A stretch of 18,001 nucleotides of DNA, taken from assembly GCA_903921965.1 (NCBI GenBank), contig CAIXSE010000868.1, positions 1-18,001 of the forward strand, given 5' to 3'. The position numbers were made by a program, and so were the translations under genes. The notes beneath the pieces were generated by a model, which was not told where the DNA came from, ran no database searches, and saw only the letters and a list, made by a program, of their open reading frames with translations. The stretch's first letter is position 1; each line of letters begins with the position of its first letter. Source of the stretch: an uncultured Thermoleophilia bacterium (GTDB lineage: Bacteria; Actinomycetota; Thermoleophilia; UBA2241). Below, piece after piece: positions 1-5,857 of this stretch.

Positions 1-15
1 GGCTCGGCTGCAGCA
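1..15. repeat. Terminal direct repeat, left copy
   Basis: These 15 bases are identical to the last 15 bases of the window (17987-18001). Both copies are read in the same codon phase, encoding A-R-L-Q-Q in an S9 peptidase. The simplest reading is that the window wraps around a 17,986-bp circular or tandemly repeated sequence, and that this is one locus seen twice. Two separate paralogues cut at the same base is possible but much less likely. Confidence 0.8.
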
Positions 16-256
16 GCTGGACAGGGCCGGCAGCGACATCCTGCTGCGCGTGCGAGCAGGCGGCGGTCACCTCAGCGTCGACACCGACCCCGACGAGGTC
101 GCCGAGTGGCTGGGGTTCCTGATGCTGAACCTTGGGCTCGCGCCACAGGAGACCGAGTCCCGGGTGAGGGCTGATGCCGCTCGGTATCCCGAGGAGCCTG
201 CCGGGCCCGACGATCTCTGTCCGCCGCGCCGCCGAACGAAGCCGGTGACCGACTGA
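1..256 (+). CDS. S9 family peptidase, C-terminal fragment (5' end outside window)
   Basis: This is the last 84 codons of a prolyl-oligopeptidase-family (S9) serine peptidase, read in frame from base 2 to the TGA at 254-256. The visible part is the end of the alpha/beta-hydrolase domain. It contains ARLQQLDRAG, the segment RVRAGGGHLS whose His (codon 68-70) sits where the catalytic His of the family is expected, and the closing helix EVAEWLGFLMLNLGL. A proline- and charge-rich tail of about 35 residues follows, beyond the usual family end. The catalytic Ser and Asp are not here, but they are present in the truncated S9 gene at the other window end (16071 onward), to which this fragment joins in frame. 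If joined, the His is residue 662 of a 723-residue protein, close to normal S9A length. The amidohydrolase start lies 34 bases downstream, so the two genes are probably co-transcribed. Confidence 0.85.
   Translation, partial: ARLQQLDRAGSDILLRVRAGGGHLSVDTDPDEVAEWLGFLMLNLGLAPQETESRVRADAARYPEEPAGPDDLCPPRRRTKPVTD
174..204 (+). repeat. 31-bp near-repeat, copy 1 (in S9 tail)
   Basis: These 31 bases match 1991-2021 with two mismatches, both at third codon positions. Both copies encode AARYPEEPAG. This copy lies in the C-terminal tail of the S9 peptidase, after the last recognisable element of the fold. The other copy lies in the alpha/beta-hydrolase fold of the neighbouring gene, where A-A-R-Y-P-E is a common family sequence after the nucleophile elbow. 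The S9 copy may therefore be the derived one. Confidence 0.7.
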
Positions 257-290
257 CCGGCCCCTGGCCGGCCTCGAGAAGGAGGAGACA

Positions 291-1595
291 ATGCCACCCC
301 CCGACACCACATTCACGCTGCGCCACGTGTGCGTGCTGCAGCAGGACGGCGGTTTCTCGGACCCGACAGACCTGGCCGTCGAGGACGGTGTGATCAGCCG
401 TGTGGGCAGCGGTGTCGTCGCGCTGCCGGGCATGCCGGAGTACGACTTCACCGGCCTGTGGCTCATGCCGGGCGTGTTCGACTGCCACGCGCACGTCGGC
501 ATCTCCACCGTGGACGAGGGCGAGCTTCTGCGCACGGCGCGCTCGTACTCACTCCTGGAGACCACCGTCAATCTGCGCAAGGTGCTGGACTCCGGCGTCA
601 CGTTCGTCCGTGACCTCGGCGGCCTCGACGCCGGTGTGCGCAGGGCCGTGGACGAGGGCGTTATCGCGGGACCGCGCCTGCAGGTGGCCATCAAGTTGCT
701 CAGCCAGACCGGGGGCCATGGAGATGCGTATTCCGAGCGCATCGGGCTGGAGCCGAACCCCATTCTCGGCGACATCCTGGCGACAGCGGACGGCGTGGAG
801 GGTGTCCGCCTGGCCGTGCGGCGTCTGCTGCGCGCCGGCGCCGACTGCATCAAGGTGTGCACCAGCGGCGGCGTCCTTTCTCCGCACGACAGCCCGTGGG
901 ACACGAGCTTCACCACCGAGGAGATCGCGACCGCCGTCTTCGAGGCGGGGCGCCGTGGCCGTCCCGTGGCGAGTCACGCGTCGGCGGGTCAGGGGATCTC
1001 CGCCGCGGTGGCGGCGGGGGTGCGTTCGGTCGAGCACGGAACGCTCCTCACGGAGGAGCAGGCCGCGGCGATGGCGGCGGCCGGATGCTGGCTCGTGCCG
1101 ACGCTGTGCGTGTTGCACGAACTCCTGGAGGCAGCGAAGCCTGATGCGGATGCGGGATGGGCCGTCCCGCCCCACGCGTTGCCGAAGGTCCGGGAACTCG
1201 AGGAGCTCTACGGGGCTTGCGTGCCCATCGCTCGAGATGCCGGGGTGCGCATCGCGACGGGGTGCGACTGGGGCGACCGTCGTCAGCATGGTCGCAACCT
1301 CGAGGAGATCGCCCTGTTGCACGAAGTCGGGATGCCTGTCGAGGAGGCCCTCCTGGCGGCGACCGCCAGCGGCGCGGAGTTGTGTGGCGTGGCCGACCGC
1401 TACGGATCCGTCGCTCCCGGCTACGTGTTCGACGCGCTGGTGCTGGCGGACGACCCGTCGGACGTGTCCGTGTTCCGCCGGCCGGAAGCGGTGCGCGAGG
1501 TCTTCAAGGCCGGCGTCCCGTGCAAGACCGGGAGTGATCTGCTGGCGGAGCGCAGGACCGCCGCGCCGGGGACGTCGTCCGGGAAAGCAGACTGA
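291..1595 (+). CDS. Metal-dependent amidohydrolase (Xaa-Pro dipeptidase-like / imidazolonepropionase-like)
   Basis: This is a 434-residue cytoplasmic amidohydrolase-superfamily enzyme with a TIM-barrel metal centre. Visible ligands are the HxH pair in F-D-C-H-A-H (H66, H68), the probable carboxylated lysine in D-C-I-K-V (K188), H229 in A-S-H-A, H249 in V-E-H-G and the Asp of T-G-C-D-W-G (D326). The T-G-G-H-G-D segment around H143 is typical of the subgroup that includes Sgx9260-type Xaa-Pro dipeptidases. That subgroup cleaves dipeptides or N-acyl amino acids, so a C-terminal-proline dipeptide is a plausible substrate here. The substrate itself is inferred. A strong GGAGGAG site at 281-287 fixes the ATG start. 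The N-terminal sandwich domain (residues 1-60) and the C-terminal A-P-G-Y-V-F-D-A-L-V-L return strand are both present, so the protein looks full length. It lies between the S9 peptidase end and a proline-iminopeptidase-like gene, in one probable operon. Confidence 0.88.
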   Translation: MPPPDTTFTLRHVCVLQQDGGFSDPTDLAVEDGVISRVGSGVVALPGMPEYDFTGLWLMPGVFDCHAHVGISTVDEGELLRTARSYSLLETTVNLRKVLDSGVTFVRDLGGLDAGVRRAVDEGVIAGPRLQVAIKLLSQTGGHGDAYSERIGLEPNPILGDILATADGVEGVRLAVRRLLRAGADCIKVCTSGGVLSPHDSPWDTSFTTEEIATAVFEAGRRGRPVASHASAGQGISAAVAAGVRSVEHGTLLTEEQAAAMAAAGCWLVPTLCVLHELLEAAKPDADAGWAVPPHALPKVRELEELYGACVPIARDAGVRIATGCDWGDRRQHGRNLEEIALLHEVGMPVEEALLAATASGAELCGVADRYGSVAPGYVFDALVLADDPSDVSVFRRPEAVREVFKAGVPCKTGSDLLAERRTAAPGTSSGKAD

Positions 1596-1650
1596 CCACC
1601 TACACCTTACGTGAGCGCGGCGGGCCCTGGCCGCGCGGAGGGAGGACCCA

Positions 1651-2529
1651 ATGAAAGTCTCGATCGGCGATATCAGTCTCTGGTTCGACGTCCTCAATCC
1701 CGGGCTCGTCACCGACGGGCCCGTGATGCGCGAGAAGCCCGTGCTGCTGGCCCTGCACGGTGGGCCGGGGTTCGATCACACGGACTACAAAGGCCTGATC
1801 GAACCGCTGTGCGACTTCGCGCAGATCGTCCTTTACGACCACCGCGCCCAGGGGCGCAGCGACGACTGCGACAAGTCGCTCTGGAACCTGGGGCAGTGGG
1901 CCGACGACGTGCACTCCTTCTGCACGGCGCTCGGCATCGAGCGGCCATTCGTGCTGGGCTGGAGCTTCGGCGGCATCGTCGCCCAGGTGTATGCCGCCCG
2001 GTACCCCGAGGAGCCTGCCGGTCTCGTGCTGCTCTCGACCGCCGCACGGATGCTGCAGGAGCGCATCGAGGCCGCCTTCGAGCGGGTCGGCGGGCCGGAG
2101 GCGAGGGACCTCTTCCGACGTACGTCGATCGAGCGAGACCCGGACGCCTTTGAGGACTACATGCGGATCTGCATGCCGCTCTACACGGTCAAGCGGGATC
2201 CGGAGTACCTGCGCGTCCATGAGACACGCCCCATCATCCGGCAGGAGGTGACGGAGCACTTCATCTGGAGCGAGGGAGACTCGATGGATCTGCGGCCGGA
2301 GCTCGAGCGGATCGTCTGCCCGACGCTCATCATCAACGGCCGCCACGACCCCATCACGCCGCCGGAGTGCTCCGACGAGATGGAGGCGGCTCTGGTGAAC
2401 GCCCCGGTGACGCACGTGGTCGGCGAGCGCAGCTCCCACGACGTGCCCGAGGACGAGCCCGAGCTCTTCGCCGACACGGTGCGCGCGTTCGTGGAGTCGT
2501 GCCTGACCGAGGGCAAGGCGCAGGCCTGA
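1651..2529 (+). CDS. Alpha/beta hydrolase, proline iminopeptidase-like (S33)
   Basis: This is a 292-residue alpha/beta-hydrolase-fold enzyme without a signal peptide. It has the oxyanion motif H-G-G-P-G at residues 36-40, the family mark of proline iminopeptidases and related S33 enzymes. It also has the D-H-R-A-Q-G-R-S block at 63-70, the nucleophile elbow G-W-S-F-G-G with S105, the acid D233 in N-G-R-H-D-P-I-T, and H263 in R-S-S-H-D. The triad is complete and the length is normal for the family. The likely reaction is removal of an N-terminal residue, classically proline, from a peptide. An esterase or other hydrolase role cannot be excluded from sequence alone. GGAGGGAGGA just upstream of the ATG is a strong ribosome binding site. 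The gene follows the amidohydrolase by 55 bases and precedes a permease. Confidence 0.88.
   Translation: MKVSIGDISLWFDVLNPGLVTDGPVMREKPVLLALHGGPGFDHTDYKGLIEPLCDFAQIVLYDHRAQGRSDDCDKSLWNLGQWADDVHSFCTALGIERPFVLGWSFGGIVAQVYAARYPEEPAGLVLLSTAARMLQERIEAAFERVGGPEARDLFRRTSIERDPDAFEDYMRICMPLYTVKRDPEYLRVHETRPIIRQEVTEHFIWSEGDSMDLRPELERIVCPTLIINGRHDPITPPECSDEMEAALVNAPVTHVVGERSSHDVPEDEPELFADTVRAFVESCLTEGKAQA
1991..2021 (+). repeat. 31-bp near-repeat, copy 2 (in alpha/beta hydrolase)
   Basis: This is the partner of 174-204, with two silent differences in 31 bases. It encodes AARYPEEPAG immediately after the nucleophile elbow helix of the S33-like hydrolase, a position where the A-A-R-Y-P-E sequence is usual for the fold. 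Confidence 0.7.
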
Positions 2530-2553
2530 TCAGGGCAAGGTGGAGCGCGCCGA

Positions 2554-2631
2554 ATGAAGGAGAGTGCCCAGCGTGGTGAGACGGCCGAGCCAAAGGCCCG
2601 GGGCGCCCAGATGAGGGACCCACGGTGCTGA
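2554..2631 (+). CDS. Possible 25-residue upstream ORF overlapping the permease start
   Basis: An ATG at 2554 preceded by AAGGTGGAG (2537-2545) opens a 25-codon frame rich in charged residues. Its TGA at 2629-2631 lies just past the GTG start of the permease at 2625. The arrangement would allow translational coupling. No family is recognisable, and the permease has its own GAGGGA site, so this could be chance. Confidence 0.2.
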   Translation: MKESAQRGETAEPKARGAQMRDPRC

Positions 2632-3551
2632 TCGCCGTTGTGGGCTGGCTGGCGTGCTTCGTTGGAGGGGTCGCCCTTCAGCGCCGCCTGCGCGACCCCG
2701 ACCGCTGGTCGCACCTGATCTTCCAGGCGGTCCTCTGGGTGTTCTCGCCGCTGGCCGTCCTCTACGCCTATACCACCGTCGAGGTGCGGCTCGAGCTGCT
2801 GGCCGCGTTCGCCTGCGTCGTCGCGGCCTCGTGGGTGATGCTCCTCGTCGGCATGGCCTGGGGACGGTTCGGCGGCCGCGATCGCGCCGAGGCGGGCGCC
2901 CTCGCCTGCACGACGACGCTCTCGAACACCGCGATCCTCGGGTACCCCATCGCCATCCTCGCCTTCGGCGGCCCCGGCCTCGCGCTCGCGGTGGTGTACA
3001 CCGAGTTCCAGTTCCTGATCCCGACCCTGGGGGTCGTCCTGGGCCTGGCGCGACACTACGCCGGGCCCAGGTCGCGCGGCGGCGCCGCTCCGGGCCTGCG
3101 TCAGCTGTTCCGCAGCTGGCTCCTCAACCCGCCGGTGGTCGTCGGCGCCGTCGCCGTCGCCCTGAGGCTGCTCGGCGTGGACATCACCGCGCTCGTGGCG
3201 CCCATCGGCTCGGTCGTCGGGCTGGTGATCGGCTTCATCGGCTTCTTGCAGCTCGGCCTGGCGATCTCGCTCGAGCCCCTGCGTCACACGCGAGGCGATG
3301 TCTGGCGCACGGCGGTCACCGTCGTGCTGCGCTCCTGCCTGGCGCCGCTCGTCCTCTTCGGTCTGGGGCGGCTCACCGGCATCGCCGTACCCGGCGTCTT
3401 GCTGCTGCTCTCGGCCATGCCCGTCTCCTTCTACTCCCTGATCGTCTCGACGGTCTTCGACCTCGACAGGGAGCTCGCTCGGCTGATCGTCGCCGTCTCG
3501 ACGGTGACCGTGATCGCCGGCGTGGTGGTGTGGCAGGGGACCCTTGCCTGA
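2625..3551 (+). CDS. AEC-family (auxin efflux carrier-like) permease
   Basis: This is a 308-residue, strongly hydrophobic protein with about ten predicted membrane segments in two halves around a basic loop at residues 144-164. The first half carries the S-N-T-A-I-L-G-Y-P-I segment (residues 100-109), an N-x4-G-x-P pattern typical of AEC/BASS-like carriers including MdcF-type permeases. The second half has the matching L-S-A-M-P-V-S-F segment. Length is normal. GTG 2625 is the first possible start after an in-frame stop at 2577, and GAGGGA at 2613-2618 serves it. AEC members move organic anions or small metabolites, but direction and substrate cannot be read from sequence. Its position after three peptidase-type hydrolases suggests uptake of an acid or export of a product. 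Codons end almost always in G or C, more strictly than in the two genes before it. Confidence 0.82.
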   Translation: MLIAVVGWLACFVGGVALQRRLRDPDRWSHLIFQAVLWVFSPLAVLYAYTTVEVRLELLAAFACVVAASWVMLLVGMAWGRFGGRDRAEAGALACTTTLSNTAILGYPIAILAFGGPGLALAVVYTEFQFLIPTLGVVLGLARHYAGPRSRGGAAPGLRQLFRSWLLNPPVVVGAVAVALRLLGVDITALVAPIGSVVGLVIGFIGFLQLGLAISLEPLRHTRGDVWRTAVTVVLRSCLAPLVLFGLGRLTGIAVPGVLLLLSAMPVSFYSLIVSTVFDLDRELARLIVAVSTVTVIAGVVVWQGTLA

Positions 3552-3612
3552 GTTGAAGCAGTGACCGCGACGGGCTCGTGAAGAGGGCGGGCCGAGAAGT
3601 CAAAGAGAGGAG

Positions 3613-3911
3613 ATGGCCATCATGATCATCGAGAGAACAGCATCACCGCCAATTGCCCCGAGGGTGCACGCCCGCCCATCGCCTTCGCGACGGACCGTGA
3701 GGCGGTCGCGGCTGCGATGCAGACGGCCGGGATCAGGGACCCAGACGAGGCTCGACTCGCCTGGATCAGGGACACGGCGCACCTGGAGCGGATCGCCGTG
3801 TCCGAGGCGGTCCTCGACGAGGTGCGGGCCGGCGAGACGCTGCGCCCCGCCGGCCCGCTCTTCCCCCTGCCCTACGACGAGAAGGGCGACCTGCGGTCGC
3901 CCTTCTCGTGA
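3613..3911 (+). pseudogene. Frameshifted C-terminal remnant resembling LarA/DUF2088-type proteins
   Basis: A GAGAGGAG site precedes ATG 3613, whose frame starts M-A-I-M-I-I-E and then degenerates into Arg/Pro/Ser-rich sequence. The neighbouring frame looks like real protein from about 3633 to the TGA at 3909-3911. It includes E-N-S-I-T-A-N-C-P-E-G-A-R-P-P-I, then D-R-E-A-V-A-A-A-M, then A-R-L-A-W-I-R-D-T-A-H-L-E and V-S-E-A-V-L, but has no start codon before ATG 3717. Removing two bases from the GAGA at 3631-3634 would join the pieces into about 98 residues. The pattern recalls the C-terminal end of nickel-dependent lactate racemase-like (LarA/DUF2088) proteins, recognised from memory only. 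If so, most of the original protein is missing. Alternatively, a small protein of 64 residues starts at 3717, although I see no good ribosome binding site there. Confidence 0.45.
3877..3909 (+). terminator. 15-bp perfect hairpin, end of the left + strand gene run
   Basis: The two arms, 3877-3891 and 3895-3909, are perfectly complementary over 15 bp with a TGC loop. The stem contains the last codons of the remnant gene, up to the first base of its stop. There is no T-run afterwards, as is common for high-GC terminators. It would end transcripts coming from the permease gene. Confidence 0.65.
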
Positions 3912-3976
3912 ATGATCCCCCCTCGCGCGCGGCCCCTCAGGTGACGCATTCGTCGGCATACGGCACGGACTGACTC

Positions 3977-4249
3977 TCATCCGGCCGAGTCTCCGGTCGA
4001 CGCCAGGAGGCCGTGCAGCCCCTCCCCAAAGCCCCGGGCCTCCACTCCGCGCATCACGAACTCGGCGACGGCCGTGTCCAGAATCCCGAGTCCTGTGAGA
4101 TCGGCCAAAGTGGTCTCTTCGTCATCCGTGCGGCCGGTCGCTCTACTTGCGGCGACAGGACCGAGCCCCTGGTGGACGTCGTCTTCGGTCAGCAGACGGT
4201 GGAGTCCGAAGGGAGGGCCATGCGTCCTCCCCATCAGGAGTCTGGCCAC
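3977..4249 (-). CDS. Hypothetical protein or gene remnant, orphan minus-strand frame
   Basis: This is a 90-codon frame starting at GTG 4249 and lying alone in the 3912-4477 interval. Its codons mostly end in G or C. It reads as plausible protein, for example D-L-T-G-L-G-I-L-D-T-A-V-A-E-F-V-M-R-G-V followed by E-A-R-G-F-G-E-G-L-H-G-L-L. The frame stays open a further 24 codons upstream of the GTG. I recognise no family and see no clear ribosome binding site. It could be the tail of a decayed gene, perhaps a regulator, or chance. Nothing else in the interval looks coding; the rest is intergenic DNA with the operator-like repeats listed separately. Confidence 0.3.
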   Translation of the reverse strand: MARLLMGRTHGPPFGLHRLLTEDDVHQGLGPVAASRATGRTDDEETTLADLTGLGILDTAVAEFVMRGVEARGFGEGLHGLLASTGDSAG

Positions 4250-4327
4250 GCAGCGTTCCTGGGTGGGCCTCCCTGTCGTCCACCGGGCGGTGTTACGGGA
4301 GGGCGATCAGGACACCGTCCTCTGACG

Positions 4328-4373
4328 TTGACCGGAGGTCTTGTCCGGTGTACACATGTTGTGTACTACGTAA
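4328..4373 (+). promoter_or_regulatory. Putative promoter/operator upstream of the metallo-beta-lactamase-fold gene
   Basis: TTGACC (4328-4333) is followed after 17 bases by TACACA, a weak -35/-10 pair. Over and after the -10 lies an inverted repeat with 7-bp arms, GTACACA and TGTGTAC, around TGT (4350-4366). Directly next to it is TACGTAA (4367-4373), the same heptamer found in the two transporter promoter modules at 9706 and 11792, with ACTACGTAA shared exactly with the latter. The repeats look like a regulator binding site. The promoter call is tentative. Confidence 0.4.
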
Positions 4374-4449
4374 TGTAGATACGCGCAGCGTGTCCTAGAT
4401 ATCTGGGGCGGAGGTGGTGACGGCTGCGGCCGAGCCCCGCCGACAGGAT

Positions 4450-4461
4450 TCTGTCGACAGA
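4450..4461. promoter_or_regulatory. 12-bp perfect palindrome in the 5' leader
   Basis: TCTGTCGACAGA is a perfect 12-bp palindrome ending a few bases before the AGAGGGG ribosome binding site of the gene at 4478. Its left half with one more base, TTCTGTCGA, recurs in the leader of the TetR1 gene (8378-8386), so it may be an operator half-site. Function is inferred. Confidence 0.3.
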
Positions 4462-4477
4462 GTAGAGGGGCGGACTC

Positions 4478-5746
4478 ATGGAGAGGTCTCAAGAAGACGG
4501 CCCGCAGGAGACGAAGGGCGGGGTGTTCATCAAGCGAATGGATCGGCGGAGGCTTCTGAAGACCGCGGGTCTGGCCGGTGCTGCGCTCGGCGTGGGGTCG
4601 GCATTCGGGGGTCTTGCCGGTGCGACCGCGGAGACGGCGGAGGCCCGACGGACCACCGCTCCGGATGTCAGCGGCGACTGCGTGGCCGTCCTCGGCCTGG
4701 GAGCTGGGCCGGCCCTCTATGGGGACAAGAACAACACCGGCTTCGCTCTGTTCCACAACGGCAGCGCGTACCTGATCGACTCCGGGGCCGGCACCCCCAA
4801 AGCGTTCGCGGCGCTGGGCGTGACGCTCGACAAGGTGAAGGGCGTGTTCTTCACCCACCACCATGTCGATCACACGGCCGGCTACGCAGACCTGCTGTCG
4901 CGGGGGTTCTGGCAGTTGGCGGGGACGCTCAGCGTGTGGGGGCCGTCTCTGCCCAAGGTCGGGGGCGTCGACGCGCTCAAGGCCCTGACGGACGGCATCA
5001 TGGCCGCCTTTGATCCTGGGTACGAGCTGGACTTCTGGGTGAGACCCTATCTCGGGATCCCGCCGTCCGTACCCGCCCCAAGACCCGACGTCGCCATCCA
5101 CCCGATCGTCTCTGCTGATCCGGCGGCGATCACGGTGATCCCGATCCTGACCGACGACCCCGACATGAGGGTGGAGGCCATCGAGGTCGACCACGATGAG
5201 GACTTCGGGACCTGCTACGCCTATCGCTTCACCCTCCTGGACAAGGGGACGCCGACAGGCAAAGTGGTCGTCTTCTCCGGCGACAGGGCGCACTACAACG
5301 CAAGGCGTGACTTCAGCGACAGCTCGCCCTACTACGCCGAGGGAGGGCAAGGTCACGGGAAGGGGCCGTACTTCCCAGAGCACCCGACCATTGCGGAGTT
5401 CCAGGAGGCGTTCAGGAGCTTTGCGGCAGGGGCTACTCTCCTCGTCCATGAAGCGTCGAAGAAGGCTTCGGCGACCCTCATAGCTAGTCCCGAATCTCCG
5501 GACGCGGACCTGAAGGCGTTCTATTGGCATCTCGTCGACTCCCACACTGACGTCGGAGAGATCCCGGTCATCGCCAAGGACGCGAATGTGGGCGCCGTGG
5601 TGCTCAGCCACTACGGCGACTACACGTGGAAACGTCCCGAGGTGACCAGGCGCATCATTCTCTCCGGTGTGCTGGAGGCCAACGCCAAGGTCGGGTACAG
5701 AGGCAAGATCATTGCTCCCATGGAGATGGACGTCATTCGCTTCTAG
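4478..5746 (+). CDS. Tat-exported MBL-fold metallohydrolase
   Basis: This is a 422-residue metallo-beta-lactamase-fold hydrolase. An extended N-region leads into a twin-arginine signal, R-R-R-L-L-K-T at residues 23-29, a hydrophobic Ala/Gly stretch and a likely cleavage after A-T-A near residue 50. The folded, metal-loaded enzyme is therefore probably exported. The metal motif is T-H-H-H-V-D-H at 125-131 (HxHxDH). Further ligands are the Asp of F-S-G-D-R and the His of L-V-L-S-H-Y-G-type segments (here V-V-L-S-H-Y-G). The segment L-V-H-E-A between them supports an RNase Z/arylsulfatase-like MBL subgroup. ATG 4478 has AGAGGGG upstream; a second ATG at 4538, at the twin-Arg start, has no good site. 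The substrate is unknown and nothing ties it to peptides beyond location. Codon third positions are more relaxed than in the transporter genes. It is a single-gene unit closed by the hairpin at 5777-5810. Confidence 0.87.
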   Translation: MERSQEDGPQETKGGVFIKRMDRRRLLKTAGLAGAALGVGSAFGGLAGATAETAEARRTTAPDVSGDCVAVLGLGAGPALYGDKNNTGFALFHNGSAYLIDSGAGTPKAFAALGVTLDKVKGVFFTHHHVDHTAGYADLLSRGFWQLAGTLSVWGPSLPKVGGVDALKALTDGIMAAFDPGYELDFWVRPYLGIPPSVPAPRPDVAIHPIVSADPAAITVIPILTDDPDMRVEAIEVDHDEDFGTCYAYRFTLLDKGTPTGKVVVFSGDRAHYNARRDFSDSSPYYAEGGQGHGKGPYFPEHPTIAEFQEAFRSFAAGATLLVHEASKKASATLIASPESPDADLKAFYWHLVDSHTDVGEIPVIAKDANVGAVVLSHYGDYTWKRPEVTRRIILSGVLEANAKVGYRGKIIAPMEMDVIRF

Positions 5747-5776
5747 CCTGCTGAGACCCACACATGGTCCGTGTGG

Positions 5777-5810
5777 CGAGCCCCCGCCCTGATCGCAGGG
5801 CGGGGGCTCG
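5777..5810. terminator. Bidirectional hairpin terminator between convergent genes
   Basis: A 15-bp perfect stem (5777-5791 with 5796-5810) around an ATCG loop lies between the stop of the MBL-fold gene (5746) and the minus-strand CocE stop (5858). A smaller 6-bp hairpin, CCACAC/GTGTGG at 5758-5776, sits directly beside it. The position between convergent genes supports termination in both directions. Confidence 0.85.
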
Positions 5811-5857
5811 TGCCGTTCTGGGTTCCAGCAAACGCCTGAGTGGCTGGGATTCCCTGG

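Noticed and set aside
549..1712. 387-codon minus-strand frame opposite the amidohydrolase
   Set aside because: The translation is Arg/His-rich and without motifs, while the + strand frame has all amidohydrolase metal ligands.
2654..3556. 300-codon + strand frame overlapping the AEC permease
   Set aside because: It is an extremely Arg/Pro-rich +1 shadow. The other frame is a normal hydrophobic carrier with a ribosome binding site.
4307..5761. 484-codon minus-strand frame opposite the MBL-fold gene
   Set aside because: It mirrors the whole of a gene with a clear HxHxDH motif and Tat signal. No family pattern is visible in the mirror frame.
5764..5857. Short + strand frame after the MBL-fold gene
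   Set aside because: It runs through the hairpin terminator and into the antisense of CocE; no ribosome binding site.
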